NCBI GenBank assembly: GCA_963771305.1
Contig: CAVYTS010000033.1
Location: 372,001-436,000, forward strand
Length of the DNA: 64,000 nucleotides
Source of the DNA: CAJCIT01 sp963771305
GTDB lineage: Bacteria > Acidobacteriota > Terriglobia > Bryobacterales > Bryobacteraceae
Direction of reading: 5' to 3'
Part shown: positions 41,879-51,135 of the stretch, piece after piece
Layout of the letters: every line of letters begins with the position of its first letter
Position numbering within the stretch: the first letter of the stretch is position 1
Translations under genes and position numbers: made by a program
Notes under the pieces: model-generated
What the model saw: the letters and a program-made list of their open reading frames with translations, nothing else
Told to the model about the DNA's origin: nothing
Database searches by the model: none

Positions 41879-44611
41879 ATGAAGAAATACGTTTATTCGT
41901 TCGGTGGTGGTACAGCCGACGGCGACGGCAAGATGAAAGACATTTTGGGCGGCAAAGGCGCGGGGCTTGCGGAGATGAGCCGGGCCGGCGTGCCCGTCCC
42001 TCCCGGTTTTACGATCTCGACCGAGGTCTGCACGCTGTTCTTCGAGAACGGCAACAAGGTCCCCCAGGAAGTGGACGATCAAATCCACAAGGCGCTCGCC
42101 AAGCTCGAGAAGCAGCTCGGCAAGAAACTCGGCGGTGTGGACGATCCGCTGCTGTTGAGTGTTCGGTCGGGCGCGAAGTTTTCGATGCCGGGCATGATGA
42201 ACACAATTTTGAACCTCGGCCTCAACGACCGGACCACGGAGGTGCTGGTGAAGAAGACCGGCAACCCTCGCTTTGCTTATGACTGCTACCGCCGCTTTAT
42301 CCAGATGTTCGGCGAAGTAGCGCTGCATGTGGACATGGCGAAGTTCGATCACATCTTCGATTCGCGGAAGCACAAGATCAAGGCCAAGCTCGATACCGAC
42401 CTGAATGCCGAAGATCTGAAAGTGATCATTGAGGACTACAAGAAGCTGGTGAAGAAAGAAACCGGCCGCGACTTCCCGCAGGATGCCGTTGAGCAGCTGC
42501 TGCTTTCTCGCGATGCGGTATTTGGTTCCTGGAACACACCGAAAGCCATCTACTACCGCCGCATGGAGAAGATTCCGGATTCCATCGGCACCGCTGCGAA
42601 TGTGCAGGCCATGGTATTCGGCAACATGGGCGATACGTCCGGCACGGGAGTTGGCTTTACCCGCAACCCGTCCACAGGTGAGCACAAATTCTACGGCGAG
42701 TTTCTGGTGAACGCCCAGGGTGAGGACGTGGTGGCCGGCATTCGCACGCCGCAACCGATCGAGGACCTGGCGAATGTGATGCCGGAAGCCTACAAGCAGC
42801 TCCGCGAAATCACGACCATGCTCGAGAAGCACTACCGCGACGTGCAGGATTTCGAATTCACCATCGAAGAAGGCAAGCTGTACATGCTGCAAACCCGGAA
42901 CGGCAAGCGGACCGGTCCGGCGGCTGTGCGCATTGCGGTGGACATGGTGGAGGAAGGGCTGATCACGAAGAAAGAAGCCGTCCTGCGCGTCGCGCCGGCC
43001 CAGCTTGATCAGTTGCTGCACCCGGTGCTCGATCCGGTCGCCCGCAAGAGCCTTAAGAAGATTGCTACCGCACTTCCGGCTTCACCCGGCGCGGCGGTGG
43101 GCATGGCGGCTTTTAGCTCGGAAGACGCGGTGGAACTCTCGAAGAAGGGACCAGTGATTCTGGTTCGCAAAGAAACCACACCGGACGACATTCACGGCAT
43201 GGATGTCTCCAAGGGCATTCTCACGGCGGTGGGCGGATTAACCAGTCACGCGGCAGTGGTTGCGCGCGGCATGGGCCGGCCGTGCGTCGTCGGCGCCTCG
43301 TCAATCAGCGTGAACGAGGTCGCGAAGGAAGCCACCATCACCATCGACGGTCAGAAGATGATCGTCAAGGAAGGCGCCTGGATTTCTATCGATGGTTCGC
43401 TTGGCGAAGTGTATCTGGGCCAGTGCAAAACTAGTGAGCCGGATCCGAAATCGCATTACTTCGCCGCCTTTATGGTTTGGGCGGACGAGTTCCGCGGCAA
43501 GTTCGGCGTTCGAGCGAATGCTGACATCCCACGCGATGCCAAACAAGCGCGGCTGTTCGGCGCGGAAGGCATCGGCCTGTGCCGCACCGAGCATATGTTC
43601 TTCGCTGAAGATCGTCTGCCGCATGTGCAGGCAATGATTCTGGCGCGGGATGAGAAGACCAGAAAGAAAGCGTTGCAGAAGCTGTTGCCCATGCAGCGCA
43701 AGGACTTCGCCGGCCTTTTCGATTCGATGGACGGATTCCCGGTCGTGATTCGAACCCTCGATCCGCCGCTCCACGAATTCCTGCCCAAGCGCGAAAATCT
43801 GATGGTGGATATCACCAAGCTGCCGCACGCGACAGCCAAGGAGAAAAAGGAATTCTCGGCGACCTACGGCGTCCCCGTGGGCGAGCTAAAGAAGTACTTG
43901 CCCGAGTTACTGCATCGCGTGGAAGAGCTGCATGAATTCAACCCGATGCTGGGCCATCGCGGCTGCCGTCTCGGCATCACCTATCCGGAGATCACTGAGA
44001 TGCAGGCGCGCGCCATCTTTGAGGCGGTTGTGCTGGTTGCCAAGAAGGGCAAGAAGGTGATACCGGAGGTCATGATTCCACTCATTGGTGGCGTGAAGGA
44101 ACTGGAAAACCAGAAGGCTATCGTGAAGCGAGTCGCCGACGAGGTTTTGGGCGCGGCTGGACTTTCCGATCAGCATTACATGATCGGCACGATGATCGAG
44201 ATTCCTCGTGCGGCTCTCACCGCGGACGAAGTCGCCAAGGAAGCCGACTTCTTCAGCTTCGGCACCAACGATCTGACGCAGACCACCATGGGCCTCTCTC
44301 GCGACGACTACACGCACTTCAGCAAACACTACGAAGACCTGAAGATCTTCAAGGCCGATCCGTTTGCCTCGATTGATCAAGAGGGCGTCGGCAAGTTGAT
44401 TGAAATGGCCGTGAAGCTGGGCCGCAAAACCAATCCAAAGCTGGAGATTGGGATATGCGGCGAACACGGCGGTGACCCGAGTTCGGTGGAATTCTGCTAT
44501 CGGGCAGGCATGGACTACGTGTCGTGCTCGCCGTACCGTGTGCCGATCGCACGGTTGGCGGCGGCGCAGGCGGCACTGGCGGATAAATCGGAAGTGAACC
44601 GCACCGCGTAG
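41879..44611 (+). CDS. ppdK: Pyruvate, phosphate dikinase
   Basis: 910 aa, full length. It interconverts pyruvate, ATP and phosphate with PEP, AMP and pyrophosphate. The ATP-grasp part is at the N-terminus (KDILGGKGAGLAEMSRAGVP, GDTSGTGVGFTRNPSTGEHK), the central phosphohistidine domain has ILTAVGGLTSHAAVVARGMG with the catalytic His, and the C-terminal PEP-binding TIM barrel has GLCRTEHMFF, NPMLGHRGCRLGITYPE, FFSFGTNDLTQTTMGLSRDD and the catalytic Cys region CGEHGGDPSSVEFCYRAGMD. GGAGA lies 12 bp upstream of the ATG. A terminator follows the gene. Confidence 0.98.
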   Translation: MKKYVYSFGGGTADGDGKMKDILGGKGAGLAEMSRAGVPVPPGFTISTEVCTLFFENGNKVPQEVDDQIHKALAKLEKQLGKKLGGVDDPLLLSVRSGAKFSMPGMMNTILNLGLNDRTTEVLVKKTGNPRFAYDCYRRFIQMFGEVALHVDMAKFDHIFDSRKHKIKAKLDTDLNAEDLKVIIEDYKKLVKKETGRDFPQDAVEQLLLSRDAVFGSWNTPKAIYYRRMEKIPDSIGTAANVQAMVFGNMGDTSGTGVGFTRNPSTGEHKFYGEFLVNAQGEDVVAGIRTPQPIEDLANVMPEAYKQLREITTMLEKHYRDVQDFEFTIEEGKLYMLQTRNGKRTGPAAVRIAVDMVEEGLITKKEAVLRVAPAQLDQLLHPVLDPVARKSLKKIATALPASPGAAVGMAAFSSEDAVELSKKGPVILVRKETTPDDIHGMDVSKGILTAVGGLTSHAAVVARGMGRPCVVGASSISVNEVAKEATITIDGQKMIVKEGAWISIDGSLGEVYLGQCKTSEPDPKSHYFAAFMVWADEFRGKFGVRANADIPRDAKQARLFGAEGIGLCRTEHMFFAEDRLPHVQAMILARDEKTRKKALQKLLPMQRKDFAGLFDSMDGFPVVIRTLDPPLHEFLPKRENLMVDITKLPHATAKEKKEFSATYGVPVGELKKYLPELLHRVEELHEFNPMLGHRGCRLGITYPEITEMQARAIFEAVVLVAKKGKKVIPEVMIPLIGGVKELENQKAIVKRVADEVLGAAGLSDQHYMIGTMIEIPRAALTADEVAKEADFFSFGTNDLTQTTMGLSRDDYTHFSKHYEDLKIFKADPFASIDQEGVGKLIEMAVKLGRKTNPKLEIGICGEHGGDPSSVEFCYRAGMDYVSCSPYRVPIARLAAAQAALADKSEVNRTA

Positions 44612-44638
44612 CCGCTCCTCGGATCCATAGAACACCAG

Positions 44639-44674
44639 GGGCCGTTGTGGTCAGTTGACCGCATCGGCCCTTTT
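44639..44674 (+). terminator. Rho-independent terminator after ppdK
   Basis: GGGCCG (44639-44644) pairs with CGGCCC (44665-44670), and inside it GGTC (44649-44652) pairs with GACC (44657-44660) over an AGTT loop. TTTTCC follows directly. It lies 27 bp after the ppdK stop. Confidence 0.8.
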
Positions 44675-44731
44675 CCTTGCCGCCAGGACATTGGGAACAA
44701 CCGCCTTTAGAAACTCGTCCATACTGCTTAT

Positions 44732-47086
44732 ATGTCGACAAGCGGCGTTCCGGAAACAAGCGAAGAAGCATCGACACTTCACGCCCGCATCGGCCGGCGG
44801 CGCCGCAAGGCTTTCGCTTGGTGTGGCAAGAAGTGGCGAGCGATCCGGCCCGGCCCGGAAGCCAAACGCGGAGCGGTTTGGGGAACACTAGCCGCAGCCG
44901 CCGCATGCGTTGTCATCGCCGGCCTGTATGTACGGACCGGCTTTGGCTATGCGTTCGACTTCCTGCTGGCGATCGTTGTCGCGGCCATCGCCATCCCGTT
45001 CGTCGCGCTGCTGGTCGCCCTATTGCTGGTCATCGCCCGGAAGCTGCCGCCCATGGCCACGGGCTGGATTGTGGGCTCGTGCGCTATCGTCATGCTGGTT
45101 TGGTTTCCTCCCGAACTCGGCATCCCGATGGCTGTGGTTACCGGACTGGCAGAAGGGATCCTGGGCGCAACGATTGCCACGTTTCTCGCGGGTGGGTTTC
45201 GCCAGGCCGCCTTGAGCAAGAAGGTAGTCGCTGGCGTGCTCTGCCTGCTTGCGCTGTCCGCCAATGGGTATATCGGCTGGCTGCTCGTCCACGAAGGGTC
45301 AATGGAGAAGATTCTGAAATGGCGGCCGCCTGCCGACCTCATGCCCGCGAAGCTCTCGCTGCCGAACCCCGGCCTCAACGGCCCACATCGCGTTGAGAGT
45401 CTGTTCTACGGATCGGGCACGGATACACGGCGTCCCGAATACGGATCTTCCGTCGCGATTAAGTCTCACTCAGTAGATGCCTCGCTATTCTTCAAAGATT
45501 TCGACGGTTGGAAGCGTTGGACGAGAAAGAAATACTGGGGCTTCGATATCGACAAGTTACCCCTTAATGCACGCGTCTGGTACCCGGAAGGTCAGGGGCC
45601 GTTTCCTTTGGTGTTGATCGTTCATGGCAACCACGAAATGTCGCAGTTCTCCGATCCGGGTTATGCCTACCTGGGCGAATTGCTCGCTAGCCGCGGATTC
45701 ATCCTAGCGTCCGTCGACGAGAACTTCCTGAATAGCGGTCTCTTCCACGATCCCCCCAAGCAGCAAGCCGTGCGCGGCTGGATGTTACTTGAGCATCTGA
45801 AGTTATGGCGCGACTGGAACCAAACGAAGGGGAGCCCGTTTTACGGCAAAGTGGATTTCAATCACATTGCCTTGATCGGGCACTCACGAGGCGGCGAAGC
45901 CGCAGCCACCGCAGCGGCGTTCAATCGCATGAAGTACGATCCCGATGACGCCAACATCCGCTTTGATTACAACTTCCCAATCCAGGCTGTGGTCGCCATC
46001 GCGCCGGCCGATGGTCAATACAAGCCGGCCGGACAGCCTCGCTGGATTGAAGACGTCAGCTATTTGACTTTACAAGGCGCGCACGATGCCGATGTTTCAT
46101 CGTTTATGGGTAGCCGCCAGTGGGATCACGTTCGCTATACGCAACCCGGGGAATGGTTCAAAGCGGAGATTTACGCCTACCGTGCAAACCATGGTCAGTT
46201 CAACACGGTCTGGGGCCGCACGGACGCGGGAGAGCCTCTCAGCTGGCTGCTGAACCTCAAACCGCTGATGCCCGGCGACGAGCAGAGAAAGATCTCGAAG
46301 ACTTATATCGCCGCTTTTCTCGAAGCCACGCTGAAAGGCCGAAGCGACTATCTGCCCTTGTTCGAAGATTGGCGCACCGGCCGGGATTGGCTGCCGGATA
46401 CGATCTACCAGAATCGCTATCAGCAAGCCTCTTACATTGACGTCGCCTCATTCGACGAGGATGCGGACCTCACCACCACCACCGCACCAGGAGGCCGTAT
46501 CAGCGGCGAGAACCTCTCCATCTGGCGTGAGGCGCCGATCCCATGGCGTAGCGGCGACCGCGGCTACAACGGCGTATTCCTGGGCTGGAATCGCGCGAGC
46601 AAGGCTCCTGTACCCTCTTGCACGATTACTCTGCCGGACGGGGCCGCTTCAACCTGGCAGATTGCCCCGGAATCGACACTTGAGCTTTCCATCGCCGCGT
46701 TGGACGAGGACGCACCATTGCCGGGCAAAAAGAATGAGGACAAGAAATCGGACGATTCGAATAAAAAGAAGGACCGCGAATCCCCGGATTTCAGCGTGGA
46801 AGTTGTGGCCTCCGATGGCGCCACGGCAACTGCCGTCGTGAGCCGCTTTGCGGCCGTGCCGCCGCCTCTAACCGAGAAATTCACCAAGCTGAGTCTGCTG
46901 GAAAGCCAAGGCTATGAGAAGGACACAGAACCCGTGTTTCAGACGGTTCGCATACCGCTTGCGGCCTTTAAGAGCACGGGCGCGAAGGCCTTCGATCCAA
47001 CGAACTTGCACATCGTCCGTCTGAAGTTTGACCGCACGCCGCTGAGCGTCATTTGCCTGTCAGGGCTGGGATTCGGACGGCAATAA
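44732..47086 (+). CDS. Membrane-anchored alpha/beta hydrolase
   Basis: 784 aa. A charged N-terminus (~1-45) is followed by five or so hydrophobic helices (about 48-190: VWGTLAAAAACVVIAGLYV, FLLAIVVAAIAIPFVALLVA). The central domain is an alpha/beta hydrolase: ARVWYPEGQGPFPLVLIVHG, HIALIGHSRGGEAAATAAAF with the nucleophile Ser in GHSRGG, and a late His in YRANHGQFNTVWGR. A C-terminal ~190 residues contains a Lys/Asp-rich linker (KKNEDKKSDDSNKKKDRE) and a beta-rich part. The hydrolase domain most likely faces the periplasm. Resembles chlorophyllase/PETase-like folds only in a general way; the substrate is unknown. Confidence 0.82.
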   Translation: MSTSGVPETSEEASTLHARIGRRRRKAFAWCGKKWRAIRPGPEAKRGAVWGTLAAAAACVVIAGLYVRTGFGYAFDFLLAIVVAAIAIPFVALLVALLLVIARKLPPMATGWIVGSCAIVMLVWFPPELGIPMAVVTGLAEGILGATIATFLAGGFRQAALSKKVVAGVLCLLALSANGYIGWLLVHEGSMEKILKWRPPADLMPAKLSLPNPGLNGPHRVESLFYGSGTDTRRPEYGSSVAIKSHSVDASLFFKDFDGWKRWTRKKYWGFDIDKLPLNARVWYPEGQGPFPLVLIVHGNHEMSQFSDPGYAYLGELLASRGFILASVDENFLNSGLFHDPPKQQAVRGWMLLEHLKLWRDWNQTKGSPFYGKVDFNHIALIGHSRGGEAAATAAAFNRMKYDPDDANIRFDYNFPIQAVVAIAPADGQYKPAGQPRWIEDVSYLTLQGAHDADVSSFMGSRQWDHVRYTQPGEWFKAEIYAYRANHGQFNTVWGRTDAGEPLSWLLNLKPLMPGDEQRKISKTYIAAFLEATLKGRSDYLPLFEDWRTGRDWLPDTIYQNRYQQASYIDVASFDEDADLTTTTAPGGRISGENLSIWREAPIPWRSGDRGYNGVFLGWNRASKAPVPSCTITLPDGAASTWQIAPESTLELSIAALDEDAPLPGKKNEDKKSDDSNKKKDRESPDFSVEVVASDGATATAVVSRFAAVPPPLTEKFTKLSLLESQGYEKDTEPVFQTVRIPLAAFKSTGAKAFDPTNLHIVRLKFDRTPLSVICLSGLGFGRQ

Positions 47087-47240
47087 GCCACCCGATCGGC
47101 CCTTCGTTACAGGGACGGACACGATTTAAGTGATTGCAGCAACAGTAGTTAGCAAATTTACATGACGGGCTCAATAAATAACACTTGTCATTTCCAACGT
47201 TCCGCCATTCCTGGTCGTCCAAAGCGCGAAAAGAAGGAAT

Positions 47241-47804
47241 ATGGTGTGGGAGATCGGGTTGCCGCTCCGCTTCGCAGCTAGCCTGCCAGACAATCCAACC
47301 GACGCCGAGCTTGTGGACGAGTGCAAGCGTGGGAACCTGCGCGCATTCGAGCGTTTGTATACCCTGCATTCGCCGAAGATGAAGAGCCTAGCGTTTCGGT
47401 TGCTCGGGAGCCGGACTGATGCGGAAGACGTTGTCCAAGACGCGTTCTTGAAGGTTTATAAGGCGGTGCCGGGATTTGAGGGCCAATCGGCGATTTCGAC
47501 GTGGATGTTCCGCATACTGATCAACTGTTGCTATGACCTGATGCGAAAGCAGCAGCGACAAGCGGAAGCGCCCATGCTGCGAGACGTCGCCGGCGAAAGC
47601 AAGCCGGCGCTTAAGATCGCCCTCGAGCGCGCGTTGAGCCAGCTGAACGAGCGGCCGCGCCTGGTGTTTCTGATGTTTGAGGTGGAGGGGTTGCGGCATT
47701 CCGAAATTGCCGCGATTCTTCAAGTCCCGGAAGGCACCTCGCGGAGTTGGCTGTTCGAAGCGAAGCGGGAGTTAAAGCGGCTACTGACGGAGTCACGCAC
47801 ATGA
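47241..47804 (+). CDS. ECF-type RNA polymerase sigma factor
   Basis: 187 aa. Region 2 is seen in ELVDECKRGNLRAFERLYTL, RLLGSRTDAEDVVQDAFLKV and STWMFRILINCCYDLMRK; region 4 in LSQLNERPRLVFLMFEVEGL, RHSEIAAILQVPEGTSRSWL. It directs RNA polymerase to a small regulon, often including its own operon. Its TGA overlaps the ATG of the anti-sigma-like gene (ATGA), so it is translated together with its presumed regulator. The usual autoregulated promoter would lie in the 154-bp gap upstream, where I could not pick out a clear motif. Confidence 0.95.
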   Translation: MVWEIGLPLRFAASLPDNPTDAELVDECKRGNLRAFERLYTLHSPKMKSLAFRLLGSRTDAEDVVQDAFLKVYKAVPGFEGQSAISTWMFRILINCCYDLMRKQQRQAEAPMLRDVAGESKPALKIALERALSQLNERPRLVFLMFEVEGLRHSEIAAILQVPEGTSRSWLFEAKRELKRLLTESRT

Positions 47805-48454
47805 AATTCGAATGTGGCGATTTGGAAAGAGCGCTGGCCGTTCCTGAACTGATGGCCGAGGCCAGGGAGCATCTCAAGGAGTGCGCCGCCTGCCGTCGCG
47901 AGTATCGTCTTTGGACCGAAATCTCTTCCGTCGCCAAGGAATTGCATGAGGAATGGGACAGCCCGAACCTCTGGCCAAGTATTCGCCAGACGCTGGAAGC
48001 GCAGCCTCGTCCCGCGCGGCCCTGGTGGAACGATTGGAAGACCTGGTCTCTGGCCGCGACGATCGTTCTGGGCGCGGTGCTGTTCTTCCGGCCTTGGCAG
48101 CTGTTAACCAATCAGACGAAGCAGGGCGGCGGCGACATCGCGGCCTTGACGACCAAGGACCAGGCCTTCCTCACAGAGCAGGCTCTGCGAGACGTCGAGA
48201 AGAACGAAGCCGCGTACCGGCAGTCCATCGACAGGCTGTCGCTGCTGGCCAAGCCAAAGCTGGAGAATCCGACTTCGGCCGTTGCTGTGAGCTATCACGA
48301 AAAACTCTTGCTCATTGATTCGGCCATTTCGGAAACCCGGGCGAACTTAGATCAAAACCGTTTTAACGTCGGTCTGCAGAATAACCTTGCCGATCTGTAC
48401 CGGCAGAAGCAACAAACGCTTCAGGAGATACTGACCAGTGATCAGAAGAATTAG
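47801..48454 (+). CDS. Zinc-finger (zf-HC2) anti-sigma factor-like membrane protein
   Basis: 217 aa from the ATG at 47801, overlapping the sigma stop. The N-terminus has the zinc-binding anti-sigma signature H-x3-C-x2-C (His24, Cys28, Cys31 in HLKECAACRREY). One helix (about 82-97, WSLAATIVLGAVLFF) anchors it in the inner membrane. The outer part (~100-217) is helical and Gln/Glu-rich (YRQSIDRLSLLAKPKL, LLIDSAISETRANLDQNRFN). It probably holds the ECF sigma at the membrane until a signal arrives. Its end overlaps the start of the DUF4097 gene by 17 bp. Confidence 0.88.
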   Translation: MKFECGDLERALAVPELMAEAREHLKECAACRREYRLWTEISSVAKELHEEWDSPNLWPSIRQTLEAQPRPARPWWNDWKTWSLAATIVLGAVLFFRPWQLLTNQTKQGGGDIAALTTKDQAFLTEQALRDVEKNEAAYRQSIDRLSLLAKPKLENPTSAVAVSYHEKLLLIDSAISETRANLDQNRFNVGLQNNLADLYRQKQQTLQEILTSDQKN

Positions 48455-49913
48455 TCCGCTACTTGTTGCACTGCTTTTCGCCTGTGCGGCACTTGGCCGC
48501 GACGAATACACGCGCACTTTCGACAAAACCATCCCCGTTCACGCGGGCGCGCGCATCCTGCTCGAACACAAGCTCGGCGACGTAACCATCCACACGCACA
48601 ACAGTCCCGAGGTGGTGATTCACGCCGATATTCGCGTATCCGCGCGTAATCAGCAGGACGCGAAGTCTCTCGCCGATCGGATCGACATCTTGATTGACTC
48701 ATCGTCATCAGTGCTCTCCATCCGGACACGTTATCCGGACAGGCCCGATTCGTTATTCGGGAACAGCACTTCCTATTCCGTTCGATATGACGTGACGGTG
48801 CCCGAATCGTCGCCCTTGGATGTTCACAATTCGTTTGGCGCCGTTTCGGTCACGGGCGTGAAGGCCAGCTCGAACGTAACCAACTCCCACGGCGACCTTG
48901 TTTTTCGCGATGGGCAAGGCACGCAGCGTTTAGAAAACTCCTTCGCCCGGATTGACGTATCGAACAATGCCGGTGACGTGACTGTGGAGGGCAGCAATGG
49001 CGCCGTCGACGCCAGGGACGTGAACGGAGCAATCAGCATTCGCAACCGGTTCGGTAGCGTGACGGTTTCTCACGTTTCGAAAGGCGTTCGAGTGGTTAAT
49101 AGCAATGGCGCCATTTCAATCATGGACAGCGGAGGCGCGGGCAGCAGCGTGAAGAACGCATTTGGCGACGTAAAGGCCACTACCTTCCACGGCGACCTCA
49201 CCGTGAACAATAGCAACGGCCGAGTGGAGGCCACCGACGTGGACGGCGCGGCTGAACTCAATTCCTCCTTCGGCGACGTCAGGTTCTCAAATATCGGGCG
49301 CCAGCTATCGGTTCGCTCGAACAACGGCAAAGTGGAGGGCTCGCGTGTAGGCGGTTCCATCACCGTCGTAAACTCATTTGGGCAGGTCACTGTACGCGAT
49401 ATCCAGGGCAGCGCTCACGTCGAATCAGGGAATAGCGGCGTGACCATCTCTGGCGTCAAAGAAGATGCCCGGGTCAAGACCAGTTTCGGCTCTATCGACG
49501 CCAGCAATATCGGCGGCCTGCTAACGGTAGAGAACTCGAATGGCAGTGTCAAAGCATCAAACGTCAAGGGCGCACAAATTACTACCAGCTTCGGGGCGGT
49601 GGTGCTTGATAACGTGAATGGCGGAATCCAGGTGGAAAACCAGAACGGGGCCGTGGACGCGGCTAGCACACTTCAGGGGGCCTGCCAGCCAATCACGATT
49701 CGCACTTCGTTCTCGGCGATACGGGTCCGACTGTCATCGGATGCCAGCTATCGGGTTTCAGCCCGAACAAGCTTCGGAAAGATTCGCAGCGACTTCCCGA
49801 TTAATGTGATGGGCTCCATGTCGAGCGATGAATTGAGCGGCACAATCGGTGGCGGCCACTGCGAGATGCGGCTGACCGACAACAACGGAACCATTGAGCT
49901 TCTGAAGCATTAA
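48438..49913 (+). CDS. Secreted DUF4097 beta-solenoid protein
   Basis: 491 aa with a signal peptide (SPLLVALLFACAALG). After an N-terminal beta domain (EYTRTFDKTIPVHAGARI) it is a long run of repeats of about 20 residues. Two kinds alternate: one with NSFG or similar (HNSFGAVSVTGV, NRFGSVTVSHV, SSFGDVRFSNI, NSFGQVTVRDI, TSFGSIDASNI) and one with NSNG or similar (GSNGAVDARDV, NSNGAISIMDS, NSNGRVEATDV, NSNGSVKASNV, NQNGAVDAAS). That fits a right-handed beta-solenoid. DUF4097 proteins are putative adhesins. As third gene of a sigma/anti-sigma operon with overlapping ends, it is likely the output or a sensor of that system. Confidence 0.9.
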   Translation: MIRRISPLLVALLFACAALGRDEYTRTFDKTIPVHAGARILLEHKLGDVTIHTHNSPEVVIHADIRVSARNQQDAKSLADRIDILIDSSSSVLSIRTRYPDRPDSLFGNSTSYSVRYDVTVPESSPLDVHNSFGAVSVTGVKASSNVTNSHGDLVFRDGQGTQRLENSFARIDVSNNAGDVTVEGSNGAVDARDVNGAISIRNRFGSVTVSHVSKGVRVVNSNGAISIMDSGGAGSSVKNAFGDVKATTFHGDLTVNNSNGRVEATDVDGAAELNSSFGDVRFSNIGRQLSVRSNNGKVEGSRVGGSITVVNSFGQVTVRDIQGSAHVESGNSGVTISGVKEDARVKTSFGSIDASNIGGLLTVENSNGSVKASNVKGAQITTSFGAVVLDNVNGGIQVENQNGAVDAASTLQGACQPITIRTSFSAIRVRLSSDASYRVSARTSFGKIRSDFPINVMGSMSSDELSGTIGGGHCEMRLTDNNGTIELLKH

Positions 49914-49972
49914 TCGCTTCCCCCTGTTAACACTTCCACCCTCGCTGCCGTCTTCACGGCGAGGTACACCAA

Positions 49973-50647
49973 ATGGCTTATCGAAAGAATGAGGAGTTTA
50001 CCAGGCGGCGATTCTTTGAAGGCGCTTCGTTATTCGTCAGCGGATGCGGGCTCCTGTCCGTGGCGCCCCGCCTGAACGGAGAGCAGCCGTTCGATTCCTT
50101 GCCGCCAAGCCTCTGGGAGAACCAGCGGCAGAATGGCCTGATCATGATTCGGCGCCCGGCGCCCGCACGACTTGAGTCGAAGCTGAAGATCGTCTCGAGC
50201 GCCGAACCTGGTGAGCCCTTGGTCGTGGAAGGCCAGGTTTTCGCGCCGGATGGCGCTACGCCTGTCGAGGGCATTACGGTCTACGCCTACAACACAGATG
50301 CGCAAGGTTACTATGGCGAAAACCGTATGGAGTATCCACCCCGCCTCTACGGCTGGATGAAGACCGACACCGATGGGAAGTTCGAATTATCGACGATTCG
50401 CCCCGGGCACTATCCGAATATGAACATCCCGGCGCACATTCACTTCTCTCTTTGGGGTGCAGGATATCCGCTTCAGTGGGTTGAGGAGTTGCGCTTCACG
50501 GGCGACCCGTATCTCACCGCGTCCATGCGGGACGAGGACTCGCGGCTTGGCGAGTTTCGCACGATTCGAGAACTGAAGCGCTCGGGAAACGGCACGCTGC
50601 GGTGTGACATTTCGATGCGGCTCCAACGAGAAACCAACTTTCGCTGA
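49973..50647 (+). CDS. Intradiol ring-cleavage dioxygenase family protein, Tat-exported
   Basis: 224 aa. A twin-arginine type N-terminus (FTRRRFFEGASLFVSGCGL) suggests export of a folded protein, or a lipid-anchored one. The catalytic domain has the non-heme Fe(III) ligand pattern: Tyr in AQGYYGEN (about 113-114), Tyr147 in PGHYPNM, and His155 and His157 in IPAHIHFSLWG. This matches protocatechuate 3,4-dioxygenase-like proteins, which cleave catechols between the hydroxyls. A secreted version without the usual alpha/beta partner gene may act on plant- or lignin-derived phenols; the substrate is inferred only. Confidence 0.88.
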   Translation: MAYRKNEEFTRRRFFEGASLFVSGCGLLSVAPRLNGEQPFDSLPPSLWENQRQNGLIMIRRPAPARLESKLKIVSSAEPGEPLVVEGQVFAPDGATPVEGITVYAYNTDAQGYYGENRMEYPPRLYGWMKTDTDGKFELSTIRPGHYPNMNIPAHIHFSLWGAGYPLQWVEELRFTGDPYLTASMRDEDSRLGEFRTIRELKRSGNGTLRCDISMRLQRETNFR

Positions 50648-50905
50648 ACGGCCGCAGCTGACGCCCCGCTCGGGCTTCTGTTATGCAGTTCCAGCTGGTG
50701 CAAGCCAGCGGAGCAAGAAGAAGTGGTGACCGCACAGACCGCATCGGAATGGCAGCAGCAGCCAGTGCATGGCTTTCTCCATGCTGTTTCGCACGCCTAC
50801 GCTGCGGAAATCTACGGATTTACAGTGGGGACAATGAGCAGGAGACACAACCTACAGTAGCGCGATTCTCAGCCCCGTGGTTGATTGCCGCACCGCGTCC
50901 GCAAG

Positions 50906-51094
50906 TTACTTGGGAAGTTCTTTACGTTTGCTGGCTTCGCGAGCCGCCTCGATCTGCTCCTGAGTTCGCACGTCAGGCTCAGAAGTTTTCCCCTTCATTT
51001 TGGCGCGCGTCACTTGACGCTTGTGCCGTTTGTCTAGTCTTTTGTTCACACTCCAGGCTAACACCTGTACGGTGCGTCTTAAAATCTCGGCCAC
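50906..51094 (-). CDS. Possible small basic protein
   Basis: 62 aa, starting MAEILRRTVQVLAWSVNKRL, then KRHKRQVTRAKMKGKTSE and EQIEAAREASKRKELPK. It is very Lys/Arg-rich with a helical end. There is no good ribosome binding site and no known family, and it lies alone in the 488-bp gap between two plus-strand genes. It may be a real small DNA- or RNA-binding protein or just an open frame. The remaining ~260 bp of this gap hold nothing I can name. Confidence 0.35.
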   Translation of the reverse strand: MAEILRRTVQVLAWSVNKRLDKRHKRQVTRAKMKGKTSEPDVRTQEQIEAAREASKRKELPK

Positions 51095-51135
51095 ATTTGT
51101 TTCGATATACTTCTTTCTACTTCGAGAACAAATCC

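Noticed and set aside
41603..43021. 472-codon open frame antisense to ppdK and glyS
   Set aside because: Mirror frame of two strongly conserved genes; its sequence has no family signal.
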